Source: JAHDHW01 sp963793295 (GTDB lineage Bacteria; Bacteroidota; Bacteroidia; Chitinophagales; Saprospiraceae). Taken from it: a stretch of DNA of 64,000 nucleotides. The translations under genes and the position numbers were made by a program. Positions 55,798 through 64,000 of the stretch are shown here, in pieces. The notes beneath the pieces are model-generated. The model saw only the letters and a list, made by a program, of their open reading frames with translations, had not been told where the DNA came from and did not search any database. Numbering within the stretch: position 1 is the stretch's first letter; each line of letters begins with the position of its first letter. The stretch spans positions 211,824-275,823 of the forward strand of contig CAWBZX010000008.1 in the NCBI GenBank assembly GCA_963793295.1, written 5' to 3'.

Positions 55798-57531
55798 ATG
55801 AGATTGTTAATTTGTATAATGCTCGGAATTGCAACTTTCCTTGCTTGTAAAACTTCAACTAAAAGTACTAAAAAAGCAAGCGCCAAAACACCAACACCGA
55901 TCAGCTTGTGTGGTCCAACAAAAGCTGATTTGAATACACCTCCCGGAAATGATGGACATCTATCGCCTCTTTATGAAGGACTCGATGTTTATCATTATTC
56001 TATAACTACAAAGTCTGAACTGGCTCAAAAATATTTCAATCAGGGATTACTTTTAAGTTTTGGCTTTAATCATTCCGAAGCTTCGAGATCATTTCGCGAG
56101 GTTGTCCATTTGGATCCTGAATGCGTGATGGGTTACTGGGGACTGGCTTATGTTCTCGGACCGAATTATAACGCGCCTATGGATCCGGAAGTACTCAGTA
56201 TAGCAAATGAAGCATTGAATAATGCAAAGATGCATTTGAAAAATGCCTCAGCAAAAGAAAAAGGATTAATTGAAGCTTTGTCCAAACGATACCCAAAAAA
56301 CAAAGAGGATGATCCTACTTCGTATTATGAAACTTATGCGCAATCCATGAAAGCACTGGCACAAGCTTTTCCTGACGATGTTGACATTATTGTTTTGACT
56401 GCCGAATCATTGATGAATCTGCATCCATGGGATATGTTTACAAAACCCGGCAAAGCGCAACCCTGGACGGCGGAGATATTGACTTTATTGGAAAATGCAC
56501 TTTCAAAAACACCTAATCATCCGATGGCAATGCACCTTTACGTTCATGCAATGGAGTCCAGTCCTAATCCCGAAAAAGCTACGGAAGTTGCGAATACATT
56601 GAGATTTAGAGTTCCGGGATCAGGTCATTTGATGCACATGCCCTCTCATTTGTATATCAATACAGGTAACTACCATGAAGGCACTTTAGCTAACGAGCGG
56701 GCAGTAGTGGTGGATAGTACTTATGTAGAATCCTGCCATGAAGCGGGCATTTACCCCTTGTCGTATTACCCACACAACTGGCATTTTTTAGCAGCCTGCG
56801 CAGCATTGGAAGGCGATGGTAAACGTGCGCTGGAAGCAAGCCGCTATATGGCTGACTTTGTCGTTGATCAGAATTTAATGGTTGAATCCGATTGGGCTAC
56901 TTTGCAGCATTTTTATATGATTCCCATGTATATCATGGTCAAATTTGCTGATTGGGACGCGATAATGAAAGAGCCTAAACCAGACTCGGAATTGAAGTAT
57001 CCAACTGCGGTTTGGCATTATGGGCAAGGTATGGCTTCAGCGGCAAAAGGCAATATCAAAGAAGCTCAATCTCACTTATTAAAAATCAAAGAAATCAAAA
57101 AAGACACAATCCTTAAAAATCTTACGGTCTTTGGGATCAATAATTTTGCTGACCTGACAACCATTGCGGAGCATGTCCTTGAAGGGGAAATCGCGAACCG
57201 CCAGGGTAATTATCAAAAGGCCATCGATTTCTTGCAAAAAGCGGTCGCAAAAGAAGATCAGTTAAATTACAATGAACCCCCGGATTGGTTTTTTTCCGTA
57301 AGACATCTTTTAGGCGATGTGTATTTGAAAGCGAAGCGGTTTGCGGATGCCGAAAAGGTTTACCGGGAAGATTTGTTAGAGTATAAGGAAAACGGTTGGG
57401 CACTCATGGGTTTGTACCAAAGTTTGAAAAAACAAAACAAAACAACTGAAGCCGAAGCCGTAAAACTTCGCTTTGACAAAGCCTGGCAATGGGCTAAGGT
57501 GGATTTAAAATCCTCTGTTATTGAATCCTGA
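55798..57531 (+). CDS. TPR-repeat lipoprotein
   Basis: 577 aa. Signal peptide with lipobox FLAC (Cys17) and a Lys/Ser/Thr linker. Tetratricopeptide-like repeats are visible at about 80-125 (GFNHSEASRSFREVVHLDPE) and 465-565 (NRQGNYQKAIDFLQKAV, AKRFADAEKVYREDL). A conserved His-rich middle (MHLYVHAMESSP, HLMHMPSHLYI, YYPHNWHFL) may bind metal. Role unknown; monocistronic with a terminator. Confidence 0.8.
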   Translation: MRLLICIMLGIATFLACKTSTKSTKKASAKTPTPISLCGPTKADLNTPPGNDGHLSPLYEGLDVYHYSITTKSELAQKYFNQGLLLSFGFNHSEASRSFREVVHLDPECVMGYWGLAYVLGPNYNAPMDPEVLSIANEALNNAKMHLKNASAKEKGLIEALSKRYPKNKEDDPTSYYETYAQSMKALAQAFPDDVDIIVLTAESLMNLHPWDMFTKPGKAQPWTAEILTLLENALSKTPNHPMAMHLYVHAMESSPNPEKATEVANTLRFRVPGSGHLMHMPSHLYINTGNYHEGTLANERAVVVDSTYVESCHEAGIYPLSYYPHNWHFLAACAALEGDGKRALEASRYMADFVVDQNLMVESDWATLQHFYMIPMYIMVKFADWDAIMKEPKPDSELKYPTAVWHYGQGMASAAKGNIKEAQSHLLKIKEIKKDTILKNLTVFGINNFADLTTIAEHVLEGEIANRQGNYQKAIDFLQKAVAKEDQLNYNEPPDWFFSVRHLLGDVYLKAKRFADAEKVYREDLLEYKENGWALMGLYQSLKKQNKTTEAEAVKLRFDKAWQWAKVDLKSSVIES

Positions 57532-57551
57532 AAATATTGAAAAAGTATTTC

Positions 57552-57584
57552 AAAAAAGGCTGTCATTTTGGGCAGCTTTTTTTT
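57552..57584. terminator. Terminator between convergent genes
   Basis: aaaaaaggctg and gcagctttttttt form a GC-cored stem with an A tract and T tract on either side, suitable for both directions. Confidence 0.65.
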
Positions 57585-57587
57585 AAG

Positions 57588-58517
57588 TTAAGGTTGCTCT
57601 TTTTTACCATATGGATCCTTCATAATATAAAGCAGGACCATATCTGCAATAAAATAAGTAGAAAAAATATCTGCGGTAAATTCCTTTGACAAATTCTTTT
57701 TAATCATAGCCTTCCCAAAAAATATCTTGGGTCTTTTACCAAAAAAAACTCCCTTTGGTTCTTGTTGTAAATTAAAATAAGCCACGAGTTGACCTTCGTA
57801 CTCTATAAATACTTCTCTGTTTAACTCCGGATTATGAAATTGTGAAACCAACAGTTTGTCATTTATAAAAGTGTCATAAGTGTATGTAAAGAAATAGGTG
57901 GTTAAGTCAATTGAAGAAGGATCATACGAAAGAAATCCAATTTCTTTATCTCCTTCAAAAATCCAATAATCTATGGGATAACTGATGGTTGAAATATCTA
58001 TAGTTGAATTGTCTAAATCTGACTGGGATGGTTGAACATATATTTCACGCAGGTAATAGACCTTGGCAAGCACCAAATAAGTCATATTATTAAAGGGGTT
58101 GGAAACGACCATTGCCTGATAAAAAAAATCTCTCCTTTTTTCTACCTGTTGATTTTCCAGGCTATCAGATGCTTCAAAAAAGAGGTCAAGAACGGTATTA
58201 ATTGAAGGGAGTTTTGTTTTCCTTTTTAATACTTCAACTAATCCCTCTGGCTCATGCTCAATTATATACAGCACGTCTGTTTTAAATTTATTTTTCGTTT
58301 GTACATTTTCAATAGTGAATATTTGCGTTTTAGACGAATAGCCAGTAGTCGAGATCGTTAATGGTTGAAAATACGGGTGGTCGATTTGGTAACTTTGAGC
58401 ATTTTTTTCGAAGCCAGGATGTTCTGCCAACTTGATTTTTGATAAACTTGTGCATGAAGTAAAACCAGCGCAAATGATTAAAAAGAAGAAGATTTTAATT
58501 AGATCTAACTTTTTCAT
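57588..58517 (-). CDS. Lipoprotein of unknown function
   Basis: 309 aa from ATG 58517 (TTG 58526 is the alternative). Lipobox GFTSC (Cys near 22). The mature part is beta-rich with many aromatic residues (WIFEGDKEIGFLSYDP, YFFTYTYDTFINDKL) and no recognised family. Probably anchored to an envelope membrane. Convergent with the TPR gene. Confidence 0.65.
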   Translation of the reverse strand: MKKLDLIKIFFFLIICAGFTSCTSLSKIKLAEHPGFEKNAQSYQIDHPYFQPLTISTTGYSSKTQIFTIENVQTKNKFKTDVLYIIEHEPEGLVEVLKRKTKLPSINTVLDLFFEASDSLENQQVEKRRDFFYQAMVVSNPFNNMTYLVLAKVYYLREIYVQPSQSDLDNSTIDISTISYPIDYWIFEGDKEIGFLSYDPSSIDLTTYFFTYTYDTFINDKLLVSQFHNPELNREVFIEYEGQLVAYFNLQQEPKGVFFGKRPKIFFGKAMIKKNLSKEFTADIFSTYFIADMVLLYIMKDPYGKKEQP

Positions 58518-58714
58518 TTTTTCCAATATTTTTTGAGGTTAGCCTTTTTTTGGCTTATAATATCGGCAATAGAAAGGATATAAAGGTTGGTATCTATTTA
58601 ACAAAATAAGCAAAAGATCAGTTCTTAGTTTTACACAATAAGAATACTTACCGCGATTTGAAAAAATACCTAACTTTGGCGCGAATTGAGTGAACAAAAT
58701 TTGAAAAACAGAAA

Positions 58715-59296
58715 ATGAATATGGAAAAGGAATTATATGCACGAAGCGGATCGAAATGTGAATTGTGTGGCACCGTAAGTGACTTAAAGATCTATGAAGT
58801 ACCTCCTGCGAAAAAGGGCAACTCAGAGGATTGCATTCTCGTATGCGAAACTTGTTTTGAGCAAATTGAAGACACTGATAAAATGGATGCGAATCACTGG
58901 CGTTGTCTGAACGATAGCATGTGGAGTCAGGTGCCTGCAGTTCAGGTGATGGCTTGGCGCATGCTCAATCGTTTAAAATCTGAAGGCTGGCCACAGGATT
59001 TGTTGGATATGCTTTTTTTGGATGAAGAAACTTTGAATTGGGCTAAAGCAACAGGAGAAGGAGAGGATCAAAGCGACAACGTAAAACATGTGGATAGCAA
59101 TGGAGCTATGCTACAAGCTGGTGATTCGGTGGTACTCATCAAAGACCTAAAAGTAAAAGGAGCCAATTTCATAGCAAAACGTGGTACGGCAGTACGTAGG
59201 ATTTCACTGGTTGCCGATCATCCAGGTCAGATTGAAGGACGTGTGAATGACCAGCATATTGTGATTTTGACGCAATTTGTCAAAAAAATGAGCTGA
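58715..59296 (+). CDS. PhnA-domain protein (YjdM-like)
   Basis: 193 aa. N-terminal zinc ribbon (CELC at about 15-18, CETC near 50-53) and the C-terminal PhnA/YjdM domain (DSNGAMLQAGDSVVLIKDLKVKGANF, residues about 126-151). Despite the name, PhnA is not proven to act on phosphonates. Between these is a linker of about 55 residues that is longer than in the short 110 aa YjdM. Start ATG 58715 or 58721. Confidence 0.88.
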   Translation: MNMEKELYARSGSKCELCGTVSDLKIYEVPPAKKGNSEDCILVCETCFEQIEDTDKMDANHWRCLNDSMWSQVPAVQVMAWRMLNRLKSEGWPQDLLDMLFLDEETLNWAKATGEGEDQSDNVKHVDSNGAMLQAGDSVVLIKDLKVKGANFIAKRGTAVRRISLVADHPGQIEGRVNDQHIVILTQFVKKMS

Positions 59297-59515
59297 GGTT
59301 TGCTTTACGAATGATGATCATCAAATACTGATTACCTGATAAAATATTGATAACCAGTTTTCGTTTATTTTTAAGTTAAAATATCGGTTTTGAAAAAATG
59401 CTTGTCTTTTCAATGAGAGCTTCATTTTCAAACCTAAACATTCCCATCTAATATTTTCCATTTTATTTACCAATAAAGGTTATCAAAACCTTTGTATTTT
59501 AGAACTTTACTTTTT

Positions 59516-60469
59516 ATGTTGAAATCAATGTTATTCAAGAAGTTTTCAATTGTTTTACTGTTTTCTGTTGTAAGTTATTATGCTCATTCGCAAGCGGAGA
59601 AGGCGGTTCCTAAATCCCTGGTCTATTTGAATTGGGCAAATGACCTTCTGGTGACGACTGATTATTACTTTTCTAATGGGCTTCGATTGGGCTTCATCAA
59701 ACCGGCTCAAAAGTATATTTGTTTTAAGCAATATGAGTTCATTTCGTATGATCATTTTTCCGTTGTCCAGAATATGTTTACTCCAACAGATCTAAATGTT
59801 GAAACCATTCTTTTAAAAGACCGGCCTTATGCAACATATTTGTATGGCTCCTATCAAAAACATATTTTTGAAGCAAACCAAAACCTGTATTTAAACCCTG
59901 AAATATTTGCCGGAATTATCGGCAAAGGAGCTTTTGGAAGAAATTTGCAATCATTATCTCATGAACTAACTCCCTCCAATGATCCCAAAGGCTGGAACAA
60001 TCAGATCGTCAATGATTTGGCTTTAAACTTCAATTTTGCGATCGAAAAAGGAATGGTGAAAAAAGAGACATTGATTTTAAATGTATTTTCGAAAGCCAGA
60101 TTAGGTACCATTTATACCGACTTAAGCATCGGAGGAAGGTTCAGGTTTGGGAAATTTTATGACTATTTTCAATCCGTGGAAAACCTGACTTCTGAAAACT
60201 CGGAAAAATGGCAATTATTTTTTGAGTTCAAACCATATCTGAAAGCTGTCGGCTACAATGCGACCATGCAAGGAGGCGTTTTCAATGATGCCAGTCCTTA
60301 TATAATAAGTGCTTCAGCGATAAGCCGGTTGGTTGGCGTGGCTGAGTTATCTTTAACAACATCCTATAAAGGATTTTATTTTAATGGTATTTTAACGTGG
60401 AATTCAAAAGAATTTGAAACCGCAATAGCACACCAGTGGATCACCATGGAATTTGGCTGGGCGTTCTGA
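59516..60469 (+). CDS. LpxR-family outer membrane protein (lipid A deacylase-like)
   Basis: 317 aa from ATG 59516 (a TTG at 59492 and an ATG at 59528 are alternatives). Signal peptide ends near AHSQ. The barrel has LpxR/DUF2219 features: LNWANDLLVTTDYYFSNGLRLG near residue 40, DRPYATYLYG near 103, and a C-terminal aromatic strand ending WAF. LpxR removes 3'-acyl chains from lipid A using a His and Ca2+. Its stop is 2 bp from the convergent radical SAM gene. Confidence 0.82.
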   Translation: MLKSMLFKKFSIVLLFSVVSYYAHSQAEKAVPKSLVYLNWANDLLVTTDYYFSNGLRLGFIKPAQKYICFKQYEFISYDHFSVVQNMFTPTDLNVETILLKDRPYATYLYGSYQKHIFEANQNLYLNPEIFAGIIGKGAFGRNLQSLSHELTPSNDPKGWNNQIVNDLALNFNFAIEKGMVKKETLILNVFSKARLGTIYTDLSIGGRFRFGKFYDYFQSVENLTSENSEKWQLFFEFKPYLKAVGYNATMQGGVFNDASPYIISASAISRLVGVAELSLTTSYKGFYFNGILTWNSKEFETAIAHQWITMEFGWAF

Positions 60470-60471
60470 TC

Positions 60472-62676
60472 TTATAAAACCAGCAAACCATTTACCCTGA
60501 GTTGCTTCCAGATATCAGATTGGATAAACTCATTGAAGTCACCAAGTTCAGCATCTTTAAAATCTGCAATCAACTGGTTATAAGTTAAAGGTTTTTCAGA
60601 CCCAATGATCAACTTTGGCATCAGATCATAAAGCCACTGACCTATTTCAGCGTTTATTTGAAGCAGCCATTCTTCCCTTTTATTAATAAAAATGAGTTCC
60701 GCGACTTCATCAAATTCGTCACTGTTTTCATCTTCCGGTTTGAAAAATGAAAGAGAAGGCAGATTACCTAACCAAACGACTAGAGCATTTGGCCGAGGTG
60801 CTTTTTCAGGCAATTCATCAATGCAATTTTCTATATAATCTTCAGGAATCCTTGTAAGAGGAGTATCAAATTCAAACCATTCAGAAAGCGAGAAATCAAA
60901 ACATACGCCATGCATATAATTGAAAAGGGAGGTACGCAGACCTTCGCTAAAAAGCTCGTGATCGCAACCGGTGGGATCCTCATGGACCAAATCATTATTT
61001 GCAAAACCACCAAATTCTGGTCCGATCCGTTTTACATCAAAAGCATCAGGATTTTCTCCGACGGGACTATGTGCTGTCATAGCAAAGCGATGCCAAAAGG
61101 CGGATTGAACGGCACCAATTTCAAAGAGCTGGCGAACCATTTCCAACGAATCGATGGTTTCCTGCGCAGTCTGAGTAGGAAAGCCATACATCAGATAAGC
61201 GTGAACCATGATGCCAGCTTCGGTGAAGGAATCCGCAACTCTGGCAACCTGAGCAACGGTTACTCCTTTTTTTATGAGTTTCAATAATCGATCTGATGCG
61301 ACTTCCAGTCCTCCTGAAATGGCAATGCAACCAGATGCTTTGAGTAACCTGCAAAGATCTGGGGTGAAATTCTTTTCAAACCTGATATTGGTCCACCAAA
61401 CGACAGTGAGTTTGCGACGGATAATTTCCAAGGCCAGCTCAAGCAGTAAAGCTGGGGGAGCAGCTTCATCTACAAAATGAAAACCATTTTGCTGAGTCTG
61501 TTCAATAATTTCTTCGATTCGATCACAAATAAGGGAAGCAGTAACAGGTTCGTATCTTTTTATATAATCCAAAGTCACATCGCAGAAAGTGCATTTACCC
61601 CAGTAGCAACCGTGAGCCAGCGTGAGTTTGTTCCAGCGGCCATCACTCCACAGGCGGTGCATTGGGTTGATGATTTCAATTACAGAAAGATATTCATGAA
61701 TCGGTAACTCACGGTAATCAGGCGTTCCGGTTTCTCTTTGTGGAACATCTAACTCTTCAGCGCCATTATAATAACAAACAACGCCGTTAGAACGGGCAAA
61801 AACACGTTTTAAATCACGCTGTTCTCGTTCCCCGGAAAGGTGTTCAAGTAAAAACAAAAGAGGCGCTTCACCATCATCCATACAGAGGTAATCCAGATAA
61901 TCAAAAATCCTTTCATCAACCAGGCTTCGCAGTTCCGTGTTGACATATCCGCCACCCGCAACGAGTTTGATTTCAGGATATTTATCTTTTATATATTGAC
62001 CGCATTTCAAAGCGCCGTAAAGATTTCCAGGGAATGGTATTGTCAGACAAATTACATCAGGTTTCCATTTGGTTATTTTATTGTCCAACAATTCCAAAAG
62101 GATAGAAGAGACTAATGTTTCTGGGGCTTGCAGGGCGTGTTGAAGTTCATCAAAATGTGTAGCGGAACGTCCCAGTCGTTCAGCATAGCGGCTAAAGCCA
62201 AAATGGGGGTCAAAGGTTTCTTTGATCAGATCAGCGATATCTTCGAGGTATAAAGTCGCCAGATGTCTTGCTTTATCATGAATCCCCATCGTCCCGAAAG
62301 CCCATTCGAGATCTTCAACCTGAGTAAAGCGAGAAGCTTCAGGAAGATAGGCTCTATCGCAAATATTATAAGCCAGTGTTGGATTTTTGTTTTGTAGAAA
62401 CAGAATTACCGGATCAATGGTATTAATATATTCGTTTTTTAAACTGGAAATCCGATAACTATTGGCAGAGAGTTCAACCTCCGTATTTTCAAGTTTTTTA
62501 AAAAGGGTATCTAGTCCATCCCGGGAAAATAGTTTTAAAATAACTTCTATCCCTAAATCGACCTGATGCGATTCAACTCCTTTTGTGTTGAGGAATCCTT
62601 TGAGATAGGCAGTCGCAGGGTAAGGAGTGTTCAACTGCGTAAAAGGAGGAGTGATCAATAATATTTTTTTATTCAA
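60472..62676 (-). CDS. B12-binding-domain radical SAM protein
   Basis: 734 aa. An N-terminal cobalamin-binding-like Rossmann domain (LLITPPFTQLNTPYP start; KWKPDVICLTIPFPGNLYG) precedes a radical SAM domain with CYWGKCTFC ligating a [4Fe-4S] cluster, then a C-terminal part unrelated to DUF4070. In similar proteins the partner methylates or rearranges an unactivated carbon. No peptide or lipid substrate gene is adjacent. TTG 62676 is the only start: the frame is closed by TGA nine bases upstream. Confidence 0.85.
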   Translation of the reverse strand: MNKKILLITPPFTQLNTPYPATAYLKGFLNTKGVESHQVDLGIEVILKLFSRDGLDTLFKKLENTEVELSANSYRISSLKNEYINTIDPVILFLQNKNPTLAYNICDRAYLPEASRFTQVEDLEWAFGTMGIHDKARHLATLYLEDIADLIKETFDPHFGFSRYAERLGRSATHFDELQHALQAPETLVSSILLELLDNKITKWKPDVICLTIPFPGNLYGALKCGQYIKDKYPEIKLVAGGGYVNTELRSLVDERIFDYLDYLCMDDGEAPLLFLLEHLSGEREQRDLKRVFARSNGVVCYYNGAEELDVPQRETGTPDYRELPIHEYLSVIEIINPMHRLWSDGRWNKLTLAHGCYWGKCTFCDVTLDYIKRYEPVTASLICDRIEEIIEQTQQNGFHFVDEAAPPALLLELALEIIRRKLTVVWWTNIRFEKNFTPDLCRLLKASGCIAISGGLEVASDRLLKLIKKGVTVAQVARVADSFTEAGIMVHAYLMYGFPTQTAQETIDSLEMVRQLFEIGAVQSAFWHRFAMTAHSPVGENPDAFDVKRIGPEFGGFANNDLVHEDPTGCDHELFSEGLRTSLFNYMHGVCFDFSLSEWFEFDTPLTRIPEDYIENCIDELPEKAPRPNALVVWLGNLPSLSFFKPEDENSDEFDEVAELIFINKREEWLLQINAEIGQWLYDLMPKLIIGSEKPLTYNQLIADFKDAELGDFNEFIQSDIWKQLRVNGLLVL

Positions 62677-62761
62677 GCGACTTCATTTCTATGTAAATAA
62701 AAATAGCATAATATCTTTAGAGAATAAACGGCCAAAACTAATAAATCTAATCGCGAAATTT

Positions 62762-63851
62762 TCAATTTTCTGACCAAAGTTCTTTTCTCTTTTTCTTGTC
62801 AGGATAGATAACCGTGGCTGTTTCGCGACCCTCAACTTGATGAATATGTAATACGGCACCATCACTTTTTTTGCTTTCCATCCCTGTATCCACGAGAAAA
62901 ATCATGCCATTGAATTTTTGATACATTTTACCTTTTTTTCGGGTGTCGCCATCGGAGAATTTGTAGTTTCCGGGTTGATGACCGATTACAATATGGCTTA
63001 CTTGCAATTCCTTGATCAAATTTTGTAATCTGGCTTCACTTTCTTTTGGGCTATCTTTTTTCTTTTCCCACCAGGGGCGCGGCTTCATCCTTGCTTCCAG
63101 GATGCCTTTGTCTTCATTCAGTAAAATAGAGGTACCAAACCCTTCTTCATCCACGCCTTGTTCAATTTTCGATTTCAATGCTTTGAGCGAATATTTTTTT
63201 GGGTGACCTGCATGGACAAAATACCAGTTATTGACTCTGACAGCAAAAGGTAGGTTTCGAAGGAAAGCTCCAATTCCGAGCGTGTCTTTACCATGGGCAA
63301 CTTCCTTTGCTGAAATACCCAAAGCTTTCAATTCTTTTCTAAACACTTTTACTTTTTCATCTTTTTGGTCTGTTAAAAATTCTGCTTCATGATTGCCAAG
63401 CGTAATGATGACCCGCCCACCGTGTACAGAAGCAGTTTTTTGTAATTTTCTTAATATAAGAATCACATCGACCGACTGAGGTCCTTTTGAGATAAGATCG
63501 CCTGGAATAACAAGCATTGAATTTCCTGCATTCCATTGCACACGATTTGGGTGTGTTTGGTTTTTCTGAAATAATGTCGCTTGCCAGTAGCAATTCAAGT
63601 AATCCTTCATAATCCCCGTGAATATCACCAATAACGTAGATTTCAGTCGCTGCATCAACTTCTACGATCGCTGGATATGTAGCCCAGTCGCGGGTAATCT
63701 TTTTTGATTGGGCAGCAATTTGGCTTTGCGCAATGGCCTGACAAGAATAGTTTGTACTCACTGCGAATACAGAAGTGATTAACATGAAAAGCCATGTTAA
63801 ATGATTGAGCGCTTTTAATTTTTTTGTAAACCCTGTTTTTAAAAATGACAT
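62762..63851 (-). pseudogene. Frameshifted exported metallophosphatase
   Basis: Two overlapping frames combine to one Ser/Thr-phosphatase-like protein. The first frame starts at ATG 63851 (TTG 63884 possible), has a signal peptide and GDIHGDYEG; the second has PGDLISKGPQ, LGNHEAEFL and VIGHQPGNY. The change of frame falls at about 63565-63571 in gaaaaacc, explained by one extra A. Either a real mutation, or a sequencing error in the A run. All phosphatase motifs are otherwise intact. Confidence 0.8.
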
Positions 63852-63908
63852 ATTAAGTCCTTGATTTTTATGATTATTCTTCAATAGCAGAATTTCTGAA
63901 AATAAAGC

Positions 63909-64000
63909 TTATAATAAAATATCTCCAAAAGGCTCCACCTTTGGAGGAAGGTCAGTTTCGCCGAGCATTTCTCGCAGGTCAATTTCGAGCAATTGGTGGA
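63909..64000 (-). CDS. 3' end of a gene running in from outside the window
   Basis: The minus strand is open from the window edge to TAA at 63909-63911 and reads LLEIDLREMLGETDLPPK, then VEPFGDILL. Thirty codons only; no family recognised. The acidic, ordered sequence suggests a true C-terminus. Confidence 0.45.
   Translation of the reverse strand, partial: HQLLEIDLREMLGETDLPPKVEPFGDILL

Noticed and set aside
1..64000. tRNA, rRNA, phage or plasmid genes
   Set aside because: None recognised on reading the intergenic regions; a covariance search was not possible, so a tRNA could have been missed.

Overview
The window looks like a chromosomal stretch of a Bacteroidota bacterium, probably from the Saprospiria/Saprospirales side of the phylum (the lower rank is inference). 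The evidence is an AT-rich genome, two secreted proteins with type IX secretion sorting domains (a CHU_C/type B tail at 6609-9152 and a type A tail at 33023-34006), many short lipoproteins, Tat-signal oxidoreductases, a glycine-rich RRM protein, DUF6268, DUF6428 and DUF2461 proteins, and candidate TAnnTTTG promoters. I see no rRNA, tRNA, CRISPR array or phage.

Layout. 0-6.5 kb is an anion-uptake block: a SulP transporter with a beta-carbonic anhydrase, a second long SulP on the other strand, a DinB-fold protein and an OprO/P-like porin. 6.6-15 kb holds a T9SS adhesin-like protein, an esterase, a membrane glycosyltransferase-like protein, a pirin, a broken IS630 transposase and a TIM-barrel isomerase-like lipoprotein. 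15-26 kb holds the RRM protein, an LpoB/COG3014 lipoprotein pair, two alpha/beta hydrolases, HtrA with a tiny membrane partner, a dihaem cytochrome c, a VIT1-like transporter, a GNAT and a MATE pump. 26.3-27.9 kb is a compact thiol/metalloid cassette: DUF6428, a MerT-GDCCVxC fusion, and an arsenate-reductase-like phosphatase. 28-46.6 kb is mixed: dipeptidase, HAD, DUF2306, CPBP protease, Gfo/Idh/MocA oxidoreductase, T9SS protein, MurQ, a giant phosphatase/kinase-like/beta-barrel lipoprotein, a GAF protein, DUF6268, MFS, VOC and DUF2461.

The most interesting part is 47.4-52.3 kb: six co-directional, tightly packed genes encoding GTP cyclohydrolase II, a RibD-C reductase, a BchC-like MDR dehydrogenase, a 6-pyruvoyl-tetrahydropterin-synthase-fold protein that has lost its catalytic residues, a GT4 glycosyltransferase and a SAM methyltransferase. 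Together they look like a dedicated pathway that turns GTP into a modified, glycosylated pterin- or pyrimidine-type small molecule, separate from riboflavin synthesis (no RibB, RibD deaminase, RibE or RibH here). The product is unknown.

The last 12 kb (52.6-64 kb) shows gene decay: a truncated DUF5916-type gene start, an HxlR/SDR double remnant joined at one deletion point, and a frameshifted metallophosphatase. Between them lie intact genes for a molybdopterin oxidoreductase, TPR lipoprotein, PhnA-domain protein, LpxR-like protein and a B12-binding radical SAM enzyme. Several genes have TTG or GTG as the only plausible start.
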